Shown piece by piece: positions 8,410 through 17,030 of a stretch of 34,972 nucleotides of DNA. The translations under genes and the position numbers were made by a program. The stretch's first letter is position 1. The number at the start of each line of letters is the position of its first letter. Origin of the DNA: Celeribacter persicus (GTDB taxonomy: Bacteria; Pseudomonadota; Alphaproteobacteria; Rhodobacterales; Rhodobacteraceae); contig NZ_QAOH01000022.1 of the NCBI RefSeq assembly GCF_003050785.1, positions 1-34,972 on the forward strand, in the 5' to 3' direction. The notes under the pieces were generated by a model, which saw nothing but the letters and a program-made list of their open reading frames with translations, made no database searches and was not told the origin of the DNA.

Positions 8410-9909
8410 ATGAACGCACTTCATCGTACTGCACTTCGTGCCGCGCTCTCGCGCGCGCTCGTCTCTACGCTCTTGCTTGGAGCGGCTTTGCCCGCCCATG
8501 CCGCGGGCATCACGATCGCGATCGGATCCGAGCCAACCACCCTTGACCCGCAACAGCGCGATGACGGCGCAGAGCGCGCGGTCACGGACAATATTTTTGA
8601 AACTCTTCTCGAACGCACGCAGGACGGGACCCTCGTTCCGGGGCTCGCCGCCGAGATGCCGACGCAGATCGACGATCTGACCTGGGAGTTCAAGCTGACC
8701 CCGGATGTGAGCTTTACCAACGGTGAGCCGTTCAACGCGGCCTCTGTCGTCGCCTCTGTGGCGCGCATTATCGACCCCGACTACAATTCGGAACAAATCG
8801 CCTATCTCGGCACCATCGAGGGCGCTGAAGCGGTGGACGATCTGACTGTGCATATCAAAACAACCGCGCCTGACCCCGTGCTGCCCGCGCGTATGTATTG
8901 GATGAAAATGGTGCCCGCGACCTATGCGGAGGACGAAAGCTTTGGCCGGGAACCTGTGGGCACCGGGCCGTATATGTTCTCGGAATGGGCGCCGGGTGAG
9001 GGGATCACCCTGGTGCGCAACGATGCCTATTGGGGTGAGGCGCCCGAGATCGACGACGTGACCTATCGGTTCATCGGCGAGGCGGGGACACGGCTTTCGG
9101 GGCTGATGGCCGGTGAGTTGGATGTGATCCGCAACCTCTACCCCGAATTTGCCGCAGCCGTCCCGCAAGCGATTACCACGCAGGGGCTTGAAACCTCGAC
9201 GCTCATTTTGTCGACGGCCAACCCGGTGATGGAAGACCCGAAAGTGCGCAAGGCGCTGAACCTCGCGATTGACCGCAAGGCTCTGGCCGAAAGTCTGTTC
9301 GTCGGCAATGCGGTCCCGGTCTATGGCCAGATCGTGAACCCGAAAAGCTTTGGCTTCAACGACAGCCTGCCGCAATACGACTATGACCCTGAGGCCGCCA
9401 AGGCGCTGATCGAAGAGGCCGGGGCTACGGGCAAGACCATCACGCTTGTGGGAGAATCCGGGCGCTGGCTCAAGGACCGCGAGCTGATCGAGGCGGTCGG
9501 GGCCTATTGGTCTGAGATCGGGCTGACGGTGGACATTCGCATCGAGGAATTCGGCGAATATCTCAATCAGCTCTTCGACAAGGAAAACCGTCCCGACGCG
9601 ATTTTCGTGACCAACTCGGACGAGCTTCTGGATGCGGACCGTCCGATGACCGCAACGCTCGAATATAACGCCAGCTATGCTTCCAATGTCGACGAAGAGA
9701 TGGCGGCGCAAATTCAGGCGGCACGCTCTGAAACCGATGTCGAGGCGCGCAAGGCGCTTTATGCCGAGATCACGCAGAAAGCCTATGATCTCGACTATCT
9801 CGCCCCGCTTCTCAACCAGGAAGACATCTACGGGTTGAGCGAACGGCTTGAGTGGACCCCGCGTATCGACGCGAAGCTTCTCGTCAAGGAAATGTCCGTC
9901 TCCGAGTGA
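8410..9909 (+). CDS. Periplasmic peptide/opine-type ABC binding protein (SBP family 5)
   Basis: 499 residues. A signal peptide occupies about residues 1-31 (positively charged start, hydrophobic core, cut after LPAHA), giving a periplasmic protein. The mature start ITIAIGSEPTTLDPQ and the motif LTWEFKLTPDVSFTNGEPF are hallmarks of the DppA/OppA/NikA family, as are VGTGPYMFSEW and VRKALNLAIDRKAL. Such proteins capture di- or oligopeptides, opines, nickel or other small organic ligands. Two permeases and two ATPases follow in the same direction, so this is the receptor of a complete importer. A close paralogue is encoded alone at 26993-28510. The ligand is unknown; the regional context suggests an amino-acid derivative. 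Confidence 0.92.
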   Translation: MNALHRTALRAALSRALVSTLLLGAALPAHAAGITIAIGSEPTTLDPQQRDDGAERAVTDNIFETLLERTQDGTLVPGLAAEMPTQIDDLTWEFKLTPDVSFTNGEPFNAASVVASVARIIDPDYNSEQIAYLGTIEGAEAVDDLTVHIKTTAPDPVLPARMYWMKMVPATYAEDESFGREPVGTGPYMFSEWAPGEGITLVRNDAYWGEAPEIDDVTYRFIGEAGTRLSGLMAGELDVIRNLYPEFAAAVPQAITTQGLETSTLILSTANPVMEDPKVRKALNLAIDRKALAESLFVGNAVPVYGQIVNPKSFGFNDSLPQYDYDPEAAKALIEEAGATGKTITLVGESGRWLKDRELIEAVGAYWSEIGLTVDIRIEEFGEYLNQLFDKENRPDAIFVTNSDELLDADRPMTATLEYNASYASNVDEEMAAQIQAARSETDVEARKALYAEITQKAYDLDYLAPLLNQEDIYGLSERLEWTPRIDAKLLVKEMSVSE

Positions 9910-10000
9910 TCCTTCACGCATTTTGAGACGCATATCTTTCGCAGGCAGAGCGGCACGTCCGCTCTGTCCCACGCAAATACAGACGATATGGGGCGGACTT

Positions 10001-10921
10001 ATGGGGACGTTCATTTTGAGAAGAGCTTTTCAGGGCCTTCTCGTGGTGCTTGGTGTAACGATTGTGGTGTTTATTGCCACGCGGCTGATTGGAGACCCGG
10101 CCAAGGTCATGTTGCCGCTCTCCGCCACTGACGCGCAGCGCGCGGCGTTTGAGGCACAATTCGGGCTGGACAAGCCGCTCGACCAACAATTCTTCGCCTT
10201 CATCGGCGATCTGATGTCTTTCGACTTTGGCGAAAGCATCTGGCAACGCAAGCCCGCGCTTGATGTGGTGCTGGGCAAGCTTCCGAAGACACTTGAACTG
10301 ATCGGGGCCGGTATGTTTCTGGCCGTGGCGATCGGCATTCCTCTGGGGGCCATCGCGGCGGTGCGACCGGACGGGCTTTTCGATCGTCTGATCGTCGGGC
10401 TGAGCCTGACCGGCCTGTCGATCCCGCAATTCTGGCTCGGGCTTTTGCTGATCATGATCTTCGCGGTGGGGCTTGGCTGGGTGCCGACCTCGGGGACGGG
10501 GACGCTGGCGCATCTGATCCTACCTGCGGTGACGCTTGCCGTTCCTGCGATGGCGCGGATCATGATGCTGGTGCGCTCATCGGTGATCAACGAGCTTAAT
10601 CAGCAATATGTCCGCACCGCCAAGGCGCGTGGCCTGCCTTTTGTTCGGGTGCTGTTCCAACATGCCATGCGCAATGCGCTTGTGCCGGTTCTGACCCTTG
10701 CGGGCTGGGAAGTGATCAGCGCCTGGGCGGGGTATACGGTTGTCGTTGAGACGGTCTTCGCCTGGCCGGGGCTGGGGTTCACCGCCATGAAAGCCATCGG
10801 TCAAAGCGATCTCTTCCTGCTTCAGGCCATCGTCTTCGTCGTCGCGGTCGGCATCGTGATCGTCAATATCCTGCTCGATGTGCTGTTCAAGCTGATCGAC
10901 CCGCGCATCAAGGACGCCTGA
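10001..10921 (+). CDS. ABC importer inner-membrane permease, DppB type
   Basis: 306 residues from the ATG at 10001, chosen because the protein then begins with the typical short charged N-terminus and first membrane helix (FILRRAFQGLLVVLGVTIVV). Six or so transmembrane segments are visible. The coupling EAA-like loop reads YVRTAKARGLP around residues 202-212, followed by the family block HAMRNALVPVLTLAG. The protein ends with LIDPRIKDA, the usual DppB tail (DPR). It forms the channel with the next gene, whose start is three bases beyond this stop. Confidence 0.93.
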   Translation: MGTFILRRAFQGLLVVLGVTIVVFIATRLIGDPAKVMLPLSATDAQRAAFEAQFGLDKPLDQQFFAFIGDLMSFDFGESIWQRKPALDVVLGKLPKTLELIGAGMFLAVAIGIPLGAIAAVRPDGLFDRLIVGLSLTGLSIPQFWLGLLLIMIFAVGLGWVPTSGTGTLAHLILPAVTLAVPAMARIMMLVRSSVINELNQQYVRTAKARGLPFVRVLFQHAMRNALVPVLTLAGWEVISAWAGYTVVVETVFAWPGLGFTAMKAIGQSDLFLLQAIVFVVAVGIVIVNILLDVLFKLIDPRIKDA

Positions 10922-10924
10922 GCC

Positions 10925-11893
10925 ATGACCGTGACTTCGACCTCCTCTCTTCCTGACACATCCCTGAAACAAGGCCTGCTCATGTCCCTCGCTCCTGTCG
11001 GGCGCTTTCTCTCCGAATTATGGCGTGACAAGGCCGGGTTCGCGGGCTTCGCCTTTCTTGTCCTTCTGGTGCTCGTTGCGCTCTTCGCGCCGCTGATCGC
11101 GCCGCATGATCCGGCCGCGCAATCCGTCATGGCGCGGCTCAAACCGCCGATCTGGATGGACGGCAGCGCGCCGGGGCACCTTTTGGGCACCGATATGCTG
11201 GGCCGGGACATTCTTTCACGGCTTCTGTACGGTGCGCGATCCTCGCTTTTGGTGTCGGTCTCTGTCGTTGCTCTTGCGGGCAGTTTCGGCGTCATGGCCG
11301 GACTGATTGCGGGCTATAAGGGCGGCCTGACCGATGCCGTGATCATGCGCATCGTCGATGTTCAGGTGGCCTTTCCGGGTCTCTTGCTGACGCTCTTGCT
11401 TGTGGCCGTGATCGGCCCGTCAACCACGACAATCATCGTGGTTTTGGCCTTCTCGAACTGGATGATCTACACCCGCGTCGTGCGCGGTATCGTGATGTCG
11501 CTGCGCCAGACGCCCTTTATCGAAGCCGCCGAAGTTATCGGCTGCAAAAGCTCGCGGATCATCGTCAAACACATCCTGCCGAACCTGATCGCACCGCTTC
11601 TGACATTGGGCATTCTGGAATTCACCAATATCATCCTCGCCGAAGCGGCGCTCTCTTTTCTTGGCCTCGGGGTGCAACCTCCGGCGACCAGCTGGGGCCT
11701 CGATGTGGCGGGCGGCAAGAATTACATGATGATCGCCTGGTGGCCGATCACCTTCCCGGGCCTCGCCATCGCGCTGACGGTGCTCTCCATCAATCTTTTC
11801 GCCAACTGGCTGCGTGTCACCACCGAGCCTGCCGAGCGCGAAAAACGCTACGCCCGGGGCCGCGCCGCCAAGATGCGCCGCACCAAAGCCTGA
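10925..11893 (+). CDS. ABC importer inner-membrane permease, DppC type
   Basis: 322 residues. A soluble N-terminal segment of about 35 residues precedes the first helix (FAGFAFLVLLVLVALFAPLI), and the DppC signature HLLGTDMLGRDILSRLLYGA follows near residues 80-99. The C-terminal permease domain contains the EAA-like loop FIEAAEVIGCKSSRIIVKH (about 198-216) and AALSFLGLGVQPP. It is the partner of the preceding permease in a heterodimeric channel. The downstream ATPase gene starts 22 bases later, consistent with one operon. Substrate preference is set by the binding protein, not visible here. Confidence 0.93.
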   Translation: MTVTSTSSLPDTSLKQGLLMSLAPVGRFLSELWRDKAGFAGFAFLVLLVLVALFAPLIAPHDPAAQSVMARLKPPIWMDGSAPGHLLGTDMLGRDILSRLLYGARSSLLVSVSVVALAGSFGVMAGLIAGYKGGLTDAVIMRIVDVQVAFPGLLLTLLLVAVIGPSTTTIIVVLAFSNWMIYTRVVRGIVMSLRQTPFIEAAEVIGCKSSRIIVKHILPNLIAPLLTLGILEFTNIILAEAALSFLGLGVQPPATSWGLDVAGGKNYMMIAWWPITFPGLAIALTVLSINLFANWLRVTTEPAEREKRYARGRAAKMRRTKA

Positions 11894-11915
11894 CGGGTAG
11901 AGAAGGACGATAACA

Positions 11916-12944
11916 ATGGCAAACGCACATCCGACACCGATCCTCGAAGTCCGTGATCTTTGCGTCGAATTCGACACGATGGCAGGGCTCGTTCAGGGGC
12001 TTCGCGGGGTCTCCTTCTCCGTCATGCCCGGCGAGACCATGGCGCTCGTGGGCGAAAGCGGCTCCGGTAAAAGCGTGACCGCGCAGGCGATCATGGGGCT
12101 CATCGGTCTTCCGGGGCGGATTTCCTCGGGCGACATCCTTTGGAAGGGCCAGTCGCTTTTGACCCGTGAGGGGCAGAAGGCTGCGGGCAAGCTCAGGGGC
12201 AAATCCGTCTCCATGGTGTTTCAGGATCCAATGACCTCGCTCAACCCTCTGATGACCATCGGGGCGCATCTCATCGAGGTCTTGCGCCGTCACATGGGGC
12301 TTTCGAAAGACAAGGCCTTCGCGCGCGGGGTCGAGTTGCTCGACGCTGTGGGCATCACAGAACCCAAACGGCGCATGGGGCAATATCCGCATGAATTTTC
12401 CGGCGGGATGCGCCAGCGCGTGATGATCGCGCTCGCCATCGCCTGTGAGCCAGAGCTTTTGATCGCGGATGAGCCGACGACGGCACTGGACGTGACCATT
12501 CAGGCGCAGGTGCTCGATCTTCTGGCCGATCTTCAGAAATCCATGGGGCTGTCCATCGTTTTGATCACCCATGATCTGGGCATCGTCGCCGGGCTTTGTG
12601 AAAAGGTCGCGGTGATGTACGCAGGCTCTATCGTGGAGGCGGGCACGGCGAAAACCGTGTTCGACCATGCCGAGCACCCCTATACGCAGGGGCTGATCCG
12701 CTCGACGCCGCGGCTCGATGACCGGCGCGCGCGTTTGATTTCCATCGATGGGGCGCCGCCCAGCCTGTTGCACCCGCCGAAAGGCTGTGCCTTCCAATCC
12801 CGTTGTCCGGTGTCCTCGCGTCAATGCGATGAAAAACCGGCGCGTCAAGCCACGCCCGAAGGCGGCTCGGTCTCTTGCTGGACACCTTCTGTGGCGGCCT
12901 GGAGCGAGCCGTCCGAAAGCCCGACAGGAGGGCAGGCGCGATGA
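11916..12944 (+). CDS. ABC importer ATPase, DppD type
   Basis: 342 residues. Walker A GESGSGKS is at about residues 45-52, the Q-loop QDPMTSLNP near 102, the signature FSGGMRQR near 160, and Walker B LLIADEPTTALDV near 182. The C-terminal oligopeptide/dipeptide extension with its cysteine cluster (GCAFQSRCPVSSRQC) is present, as in the DppD/OppD group, where it can bind an iron-sulfur cluster. It energises uptake together with the next gene, whose ATG overlaps this stop by four bases, implying translational coupling. Confidence 0.93.
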   Translation: MANAHPTPILEVRDLCVEFDTMAGLVQGLRGVSFSVMPGETMALVGESGSGKSVTAQAIMGLIGLPGRISSGDILWKGQSLLTREGQKAAGKLRGKSVSMVFQDPMTSLNPLMTIGAHLIEVLRRHMGLSKDKAFARGVELLDAVGITEPKRRMGQYPHEFSGGMRQRVMIALAIACEPELLIADEPTTALDVTIQAQVLDLLADLQKSMGLSIVLITHDLGIVAGLCEKVAVMYAGSIVEAGTAKTVFDHAEHPYTQGLIRSTPRLDDRRARLISIDGAPPSLLHPPKGCAFQSRCPVSSRQCDEKPARQATPEGGSVSCWTPSVAAWSEPSESPTGGQAR

Positions 12945-13969
12945 CCGATCAATCCAATCGTTTCGAGGCGGATCATGCCGTCGCAGCCGACATGCCGATC
13001 CTGTCTGTGCGCGGTCTGGGCGTCACCTTCGATGGGGAGCGCGAACGGCCCTTTGGCCCGCCAAAGAAAATCCAGGCGCTCGACAATATCACCTTTGATC
13101 TGGAGCGGGGTAAGACGCTTGGCCTTGTGGGAGAATCCGGCTCTGGCAAATCGACCCTCGGGCGCGCCATCCTGCGGCGGTTGCCGATCTCCGAGGGGCG
13201 AGTGATTTTCGACGGTCGGGATATTTCCAATGTCAAAGGCGAGGCGCTGCGCCGTCTCACCCGTGACATTCAACTGATCTTTCAGGACCCCTACACAAGC
13301 CTCAACCCGCGCATGAAAGTGCTCGAACTCATCGCTGAGCCTTTGCTGGTGCATGGGCTGGTCTCCTCTTTGGAAGAAGCCCGTGATCAGGTCGGCGAGC
13401 TGATGCGTCTGGTGAACCTGCCGCTCGATGCGCTGGATCGTTTCCCGCATGGCTTCTCTGGCGGTCAGCGTCAGAGGATCGGCATCGCCCGTGCGCTGGC
13501 GCTCAAACCACGGCTCATCATCGCCGACGAGCCGGTCTCGGCGCTCGATGTGTCGGTGCGGGCGCAGGTGGTGAACCTGATGCAGGATCTGCAACAGGAG
13601 CTTGGCCTGACCTATGTGTTCATCGCCCACGATCTTTCTGTCGTGCGTCATATTTCCCATGACATCGCGATCCTGCATCGCGGGCATATGGTCGAAATGG
13701 CGGAGCGCGATGCGCTTTATGACACGCCCGAGCATCCCTATACCAAAGTGCTTTTGTCCGCCGTGCCGGAACCCGATCCGGCGCTGCGACGCAATGGCGA
13801 TTGCGCGCTTGAGGCGCATCGTCCACCGGAGTTGAACCTGTCCGGGCCGGGATGCCGATATCGCGATTGTTGTGACAAATCCGGCGGGCATTGCCAGAGG
13901 GAGGCGCCGCCCTTCGCCAAGCATCGCGGTGGGCATTGGGCGGCCTGTTGGCATGTCTCCACAGATTGA
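12941..13969 (+). CDS. ABC importer ATPase, DppF type
   Basis: 342 residues from the ATG at 12941, which overlaps the previous stop and is preceded by a good GGAGG; a longer upstream reading has no support. Walker A GESGSGKSTLG, Q-loop QDPYTSLNPR, signature FSGGQRQRIGIARAL and Walker B LIIADEPVSALDVS are all intact. The C-terminal extension carries the cysteines of the DppF/OppF group (GCRYRDCCDKSGGHC). It is the last gene of the importer operon; a strong terminator follows. Confidence 0.93.
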   Translation: MTDQSNRFEADHAVAADMPILSVRGLGVTFDGERERPFGPPKKIQALDNITFDLERGKTLGLVGESGSGKSTLGRAILRRLPISEGRVIFDGRDISNVKGEALRRLTRDIQLIFQDPYTSLNPRMKVLELIAEPLLVHGLVSSLEEARDQVGELMRLVNLPLDALDRFPHGFSGGQRQRIGIARALALKPRLIIADEPVSALDVSVRAQVVNLMQDLQQELGLTYVFIAHDLSVVRHISHDIAILHRGHMVEMAERDALYDTPEHPYTKVLLSAVPEPDPALRRNGDCALEAHRPPELNLSGPGCRYRDCCDKSGGHCQREAPPFAKHRGGHWAACWHVSTD

Positions 13970-14004
13970 TTTCCATTGATCTCCGAAGTGAAAGCCGGAC
14001 GGAG

Positions 14005-14030
14005 AAGGGGCGCTTATGGCGCCCCTTTTT
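14005..14030 (+). terminator. Rho-independent terminator of the ABC importer operon
   Basis: GGGGCGC (14007-14013) pairs with GCGCCCC (14019-14025) around a five-base loop, extended by AA/TT, and is followed by a run of T. It lies 36 bases after the last ATPase stop, between convergent genes. Its minus-strand form (preceded by A-run, followed by CTCC) would work less well for the opposite gene. Confidence 0.85.
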
Positions 14031-14044
14031 ATCACGCCCCTATT

Positions 14045-15682
14045 TTACCGGCCCAGTTTCGTGCCGTCCTTGCGCGGGTCCGAACCGGCGATCAGCCCAC
14101 CGTCTGGTCCGCGCATCACGCATTGCGCGCCCCCGAAATCGCTGCGCCCGCCCAACTCGCCCGCACCGTTGGCATCTTCGAATCCGGCAGCTTTGAGCGC
14201 TACGGCAAAGGCCGGATCGCTGCCGCTCTCCAACGCAATCTGGGTGTCGCTTTCAAGCCGCCAGCGCGGGGCGTTCATCGCCTCTTGGACATCCTGACCC
14301 CAGGCGGCGAGGCGCATCATCATCTGGATATGGCCCTGAGGCTGCATCAATCCGCCCACCACACCAAAGACGGCATGAAACCGACCGTCTTTCAACGCGG
14401 CAGCCGGGATCACTGTATGATAGGGCCGTTTGCCGCCCGCGACGCCGTTGATGTGACCGGGGGCGGAAAATCCGTGGCCACGGTTTTGCAGACAAATCCC
14501 AAGTTCCGGCACACCGATCCCCGATCCGAAGCGTTTGAACACGCTGCTCATGAGCGTCACGGCAAAGCCCTCGCGGTCGACAATGGCGGTGCAGACCGTG
14601 TTGCCGGACGGGTCCGCCACGGTTTTGCGCGCGTATTTCATCCCTTCGCGGGTGGCTTTGACGACCTCGACCATGCTCATCGGATCAGAGATCGGTAGAT
14701 CCATCGTATTGAGAACCTCCAGCGCCTTCAGCACCCCGATCCCATGGGTGTTGGGCGGACATTCGAGCACTTCGATGCCTTTGAACATGCGCCGCACCGG
14801 GCGGTCGTAAAAACCTTGATGGGATGCGAGGTCTTCTGTCGTCAACAAAGCACCGCGCGCCTTTGCGGCACGCTCAATCGCCTCTGCTCTTTCTCCTTTG
14901 TAAAACGCATCTGGCCCGTCTTTGGCGAGGGCGTCCAAAAGATCGGCAAGGGCCGGGTTTTGGAAGAGATCACCCGCCTTGGGAATGGCGTCGCCTTTGT
15001 AGATGGCATTTGAGGCCGGGTCGTTTTGAATAACCTGCGCGAAGATGCGCCATTCACGGGCACAAATCGGTGCGACCGCAAACCCCTCTCTGGCGAGTTT
15101 GGCGGCAGGCGCCAGAAGATCGGCAAAGGGCAGGCGGCCGAAACGCGCATGAAGATCGGCCCAGCCACGGGCCAGCCCGGGGACTGTGACGGAATAGGGG
15201 TGGCGTTCGGGGATTTTTTGCCCGGGCAGATCGGCGACGTGCTCTGCGGTGAGCGCGATGGGGCTTTTGCCGGTGCCATTATAGGTGAGAGGCGGCTCTC
15301 CCGGAGGCAATAGCATGGCAAGACTGTCGCCGCCCAGTCCAGTGGCCATGGGTTCGACCACGCCAAGGATTGCGTCTGCGGCGATGGCGGCATCCACTGC
15401 TGTGCCGCCTCGGCCGAGCATCTCCATGGCGGTCTGTGCGGCAAGAGGGTGGCCGGTCGCGACAGCTTCCGTCTTTGCACTCAGGCTTTTGCCAGAAACG
15501 GAGCGGTCGGGAGAGGGGGGCGAGGAGAACTCAGTTGAAGTCACTGGCGAAGTTACGGGGGGCGTCACGGGTGTGCGGTCCTTATTTTGGGCGTTTGTTT
15601 TGATCTTTTCTGACTCATTTTGCAGGGTTGCAGAGGAAAAGTCAGTATTTAGTATTTTTAAATGTGACCGAATATTTTGCAT
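14045..15682 (-). CDS. Gamma-glutamyltransferase family hydrolase
   Basis: 545 residues. The GGT fold starts near residue 70 (TEAVATGHPLAAQTAMEML, GGTAVDAAIAADAILGVVEP, GLGGDSLAML). The autoprocessing site is GNTVCTAIVDREG, with Thr362 as expected nucleophile and N-terminus of the small subunit, followed by KRFGSGIG and GGLMQPQGHIQ. Members cleave or transfer gamma-glutamyl groups or act as related N-acyl hydrolases. The first 70 residues are a polar, Thr/Pro/Ser-rich stretch with repeated VTxPVTS units and no clear signal peptide; the upstream ATG has no ribosome-binding site, so the true start may be an internal GTG. It diverges from the HDO operon across a region containing a GntR-type operator, so co-regulation is likely. 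Confidence 0.88.
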   Translation of the reverse strand: MQNIRSHLKILNTDFSSATLQNESEKIKTNAQNKDRTPVTPPVTSPVTSTEFSSPPSPDRSVSGKSLSAKTEAVATGHPLAAQTAMEMLGRGGTAVDAAIAADAILGVVEPMATGLGGDSLAMLLPPGEPPLTYNGTGKSPIALTAEHVADLPGQKIPERHPYSVTVPGLARGWADLHARFGRLPFADLLAPAAKLAREGFAVAPICAREWRIFAQVIQNDPASNAIYKGDAIPKAGDLFQNPALADLLDALAKDGPDAFYKGERAEAIERAAKARGALLTTEDLASHQGFYDRPVRRMFKGIEVLECPPNTHGIGVLKALEVLNTMDLPISDPMSMVEVVKATREGMKYARKTVADPSGNTVCTAIVDREGFAVTLMSSVFKRFGSGIGVPELGICLQNRGHGFSAPGHINGVAGGKRPYHTVIPAAALKDGRFHAVFGVVGGLMQPQGHIQMMMRLAAWGQDVQEAMNAPRWRLESDTQIALESGSDPAFAVALKAAGFEDANGAGELGGRSDFGGAQCVMRGPDGGLIAGSDPRKDGTKLGR

Positions 15683-15766
15683 AATTTTAAAAAATCATTA
15701 AATACCAGTATGATGCAATATTTTTTGAGTTTTTATATTTTTGCCCAGAAGAGTGGACGCTCTATT

Positions 15767-15776
15767 TGGTATACAG
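15767..15776. promoter_or_regulatory. GntR-type operator, copy 2 (HDO operon / GGT divergent region)
   Basis: TGGTATACAG, in TATTTGGTATACAGTATGG, is identical in its ten core bases to the copy in front of the GntR gene read on the other strand. It lies 100 bases before the HDO start and 85 bases before the upstream GGT start, in an AT-rich divergent region with no other gene. Confidence 0.65.
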
Positions 15777-15876
15777 TATGGTGAATTGAGGCCCAAAGAA
15801 TCTCGCATTCCCCTAACGCCGACAGGGTCTCACCAAGACGCATAACATTTGACGCAAAACCAACACGGAGACGGAA

Positions 15877-16608
15877 ATGGGCAAGGTCCTTAATCCCGAC
15901 GAACTTCGCACAGCACTTGAAACCGCCATTCGCGGCAACACCGCCAACGCTTCGCCGTTCAGCCTGGCCTGGGCCAGTGGCAAGCTGTCGCGCGCACATC
16001 TCGCGCGCTGGTGTGAGAACCATTATCACTATGTCGGCCCCTTCGCCGAATACCTCGCCTATGTCTACGCGCGTCTGCCCGCAGAGATGGAGGAGGCCAA
16101 GGATTTCATGTTGCAAAACATGTATGAAGAAGAGCTGGCCGCCGACCGCCACACCGATCTTCTGATCCGCTTTGGTGAGGCTTGCGGCACCACCGGCGAG
16201 CGCATGAAGAACATCGAGAATGCCAATGCGACCACCCGCGCGCTTCAGGCATGGTGCTATTCAACCGCGATGCGCGAAGACCCGATCGTCGCCATCGCCG
16301 GTCTTGTGGTCGGTCTCGAAAGCCAGGTGCCGTCGATCTACCGCAAACAGACCCCGACACTGCGTGAGAAATACGGGTTCACCGATGAAGAGGTCGAATT
16401 CTTTGATCTGCACATCGTCTCTGACGAAATTCACGGTGAACGTGGCTATCAGATCGTTCTGGAACATGCCCGCACCTATGAGCTTCAGCAGAAATGTCTG
16501 AAAATCTGTGAGGTCGGTGCCCAGATGCGTCTGCTCTACACGACGTCGCTCTACAACGATTACGTCGGTTCCGAGATCCCGCTCACCGAGCTGGGTCTGG
16601 CGGCCTGA
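15877..16608 (+). CDS. Haem-oxygenase-like diiron oxidase (HDO), CADD/PqqC/TenA fold
   Basis: 243 residues, all helical by composition, no signal peptide. A full set of candidate iron ligands is present with the spacing I recall for CADD: Glu85 and His92 (YEEELAADRH), Glu148 (GLESQVP), His179, Asp183 and His186 (DLHIVSDEIH). This separates it from cofactorless TenA and PqqC. HDO enzymes (CADD, UndA, BesC, SznF) activate O2 at a diiron centre for C-C cleavage, desaturation or N-oxygenation. The CADD self-sacrificed tyrosine region reads ASPFSLAW here, so a p-aminobenzoate role is unlikely. It heads an operon with two ferredoxins, an unknown small protein, an aldehyde dehydrogenase and a transporter, which points to a catabolic oxygenase. 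The reaction and substrate are unknown. Confidence 0.85.
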   Translation: MGKVLNPDELRTALETAIRGNTANASPFSLAWASGKLSRAHLARWCENHYHYVGPFAEYLAYVYARLPAEMEEAKDFMLQNMYEEELAADRHTDLLIRFGEACGTTGERMKNIENANATTRALQAWCYSTAMREDPIVAIAGLVVGLESQVPSIYRKQTPTLREKYGFTDEEVEFFDLHIVSDEIHGERGYQIVLEHARTYELQQKCLKICEVGAQMRLLYTTSLYNDYVGSEIPLTELGLAA

Positions 16609-16617
16609 TCCTGTCAC

Positions 16618-16643
16618 GAGAGGGCGGGGGCACCCGTCCTCTC
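16618..16643 (+). other. Intercistronic stem-loop after the HDO gene
   Basis: GAGAGGGCGG (16618-16627) can pair with CCGTCCTCTC (16634-16643), ten base pairs with one G-U, loop of six. There is no T-run, so a terminator is unlikely; a 3' mRNA-stabilising or processing hairpin between oxygenase and ferredoxin fits better. Confidence 0.5.
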
Positions 16644-16659
16644 CAAACCGGAAGAACCC

Positions 16660-16953
16660 ATGCCAAAAGTCACACTGCACAAGGGCGGTGAGGTGTTTGT
16701 CGACGACGTCGATCCGAACACCAACCTCGTCGTCCGCGCCGGGATCAAGAAATTTCCCTATCCCAATCTCGATTACAAATGCGGCATGGGGAAATGTTCG
16801 ACCTGCACCTGCCGTATCATCAGCGGCGGCGAGCATCTCGAAGCGCCGAACTGGAAGGAAAAACGCCAGTTGGGCGACAAGCTCGACGAAGGGTATCGCC
16901 TCGCCTGCCAGCTTTGGGTGTCCGAGGACATCGAGTTGACACAAGAGGTCTGA
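16660..16953 (+). CDS. [2Fe-2S] plant-type ferredoxin, first of two
   Basis: 97 residues. The cluster ligands are Cys41, Cys46 and Cys49 (CGMGKCSTC) and Cys83 (RLACQL), the C-x4-C-x2-C...C pattern of plant/adrenodoxin-like [2Fe-2S] proteins; an additional Cys51 stands next to the cluster. A small soluble electron carrier is expected. Lying 51 bases after the HDO gene, it is the obvious candidate to deliver electrons to the diiron centre, drawing them from the FAD reductase encoded at 21472-22515. It contains more acidic and aromatic residues than the second ferredoxin (FPYPNLDY before the cluster), so the two probably have different partners. Confidence 0.9.
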   Translation: MPKVTLHKGGEVFVDDVDPNTNLVVRAGIKKFPYPNLDYKCGMGKCSTCTCRIISGGEHLEAPNWKEKRQLGDKLDEGYRLACQLWVSEDIELTQEV

Positions 16954-16963
16954 GCCTGCCGGA

Positions 16964-16981
16964 CCCGCCGCATCAGGCGGG
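16964..16981 (+). other. Intercistronic stem-loop after the first ferredoxin
   Basis: CCCGCC (16964-16969), loop GCATCA, GGCGGG (16976-16981), followed by CCTTTCCCC. The tail is too weak for a proper terminator; partial termination or mRNA processing between the ferredoxin and the 97-residue protein is possible. Confidence 0.45.
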
Positions 16982-17030
16982 CCTTTCCCCGATCACACCC
17001 ATTTCTATGAGACAAAGACGAGGGACAGCC

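Noticed and set aside
15877-16608. Thiaminase TenA or PQQ synthase PqqC for the haem-oxygenase-like protein
   Set aside because: The complete Glu/His/Asp iron-ligand pattern and the ferredoxin neighbours point to an HDO; no thi or pqq genes are nearby.
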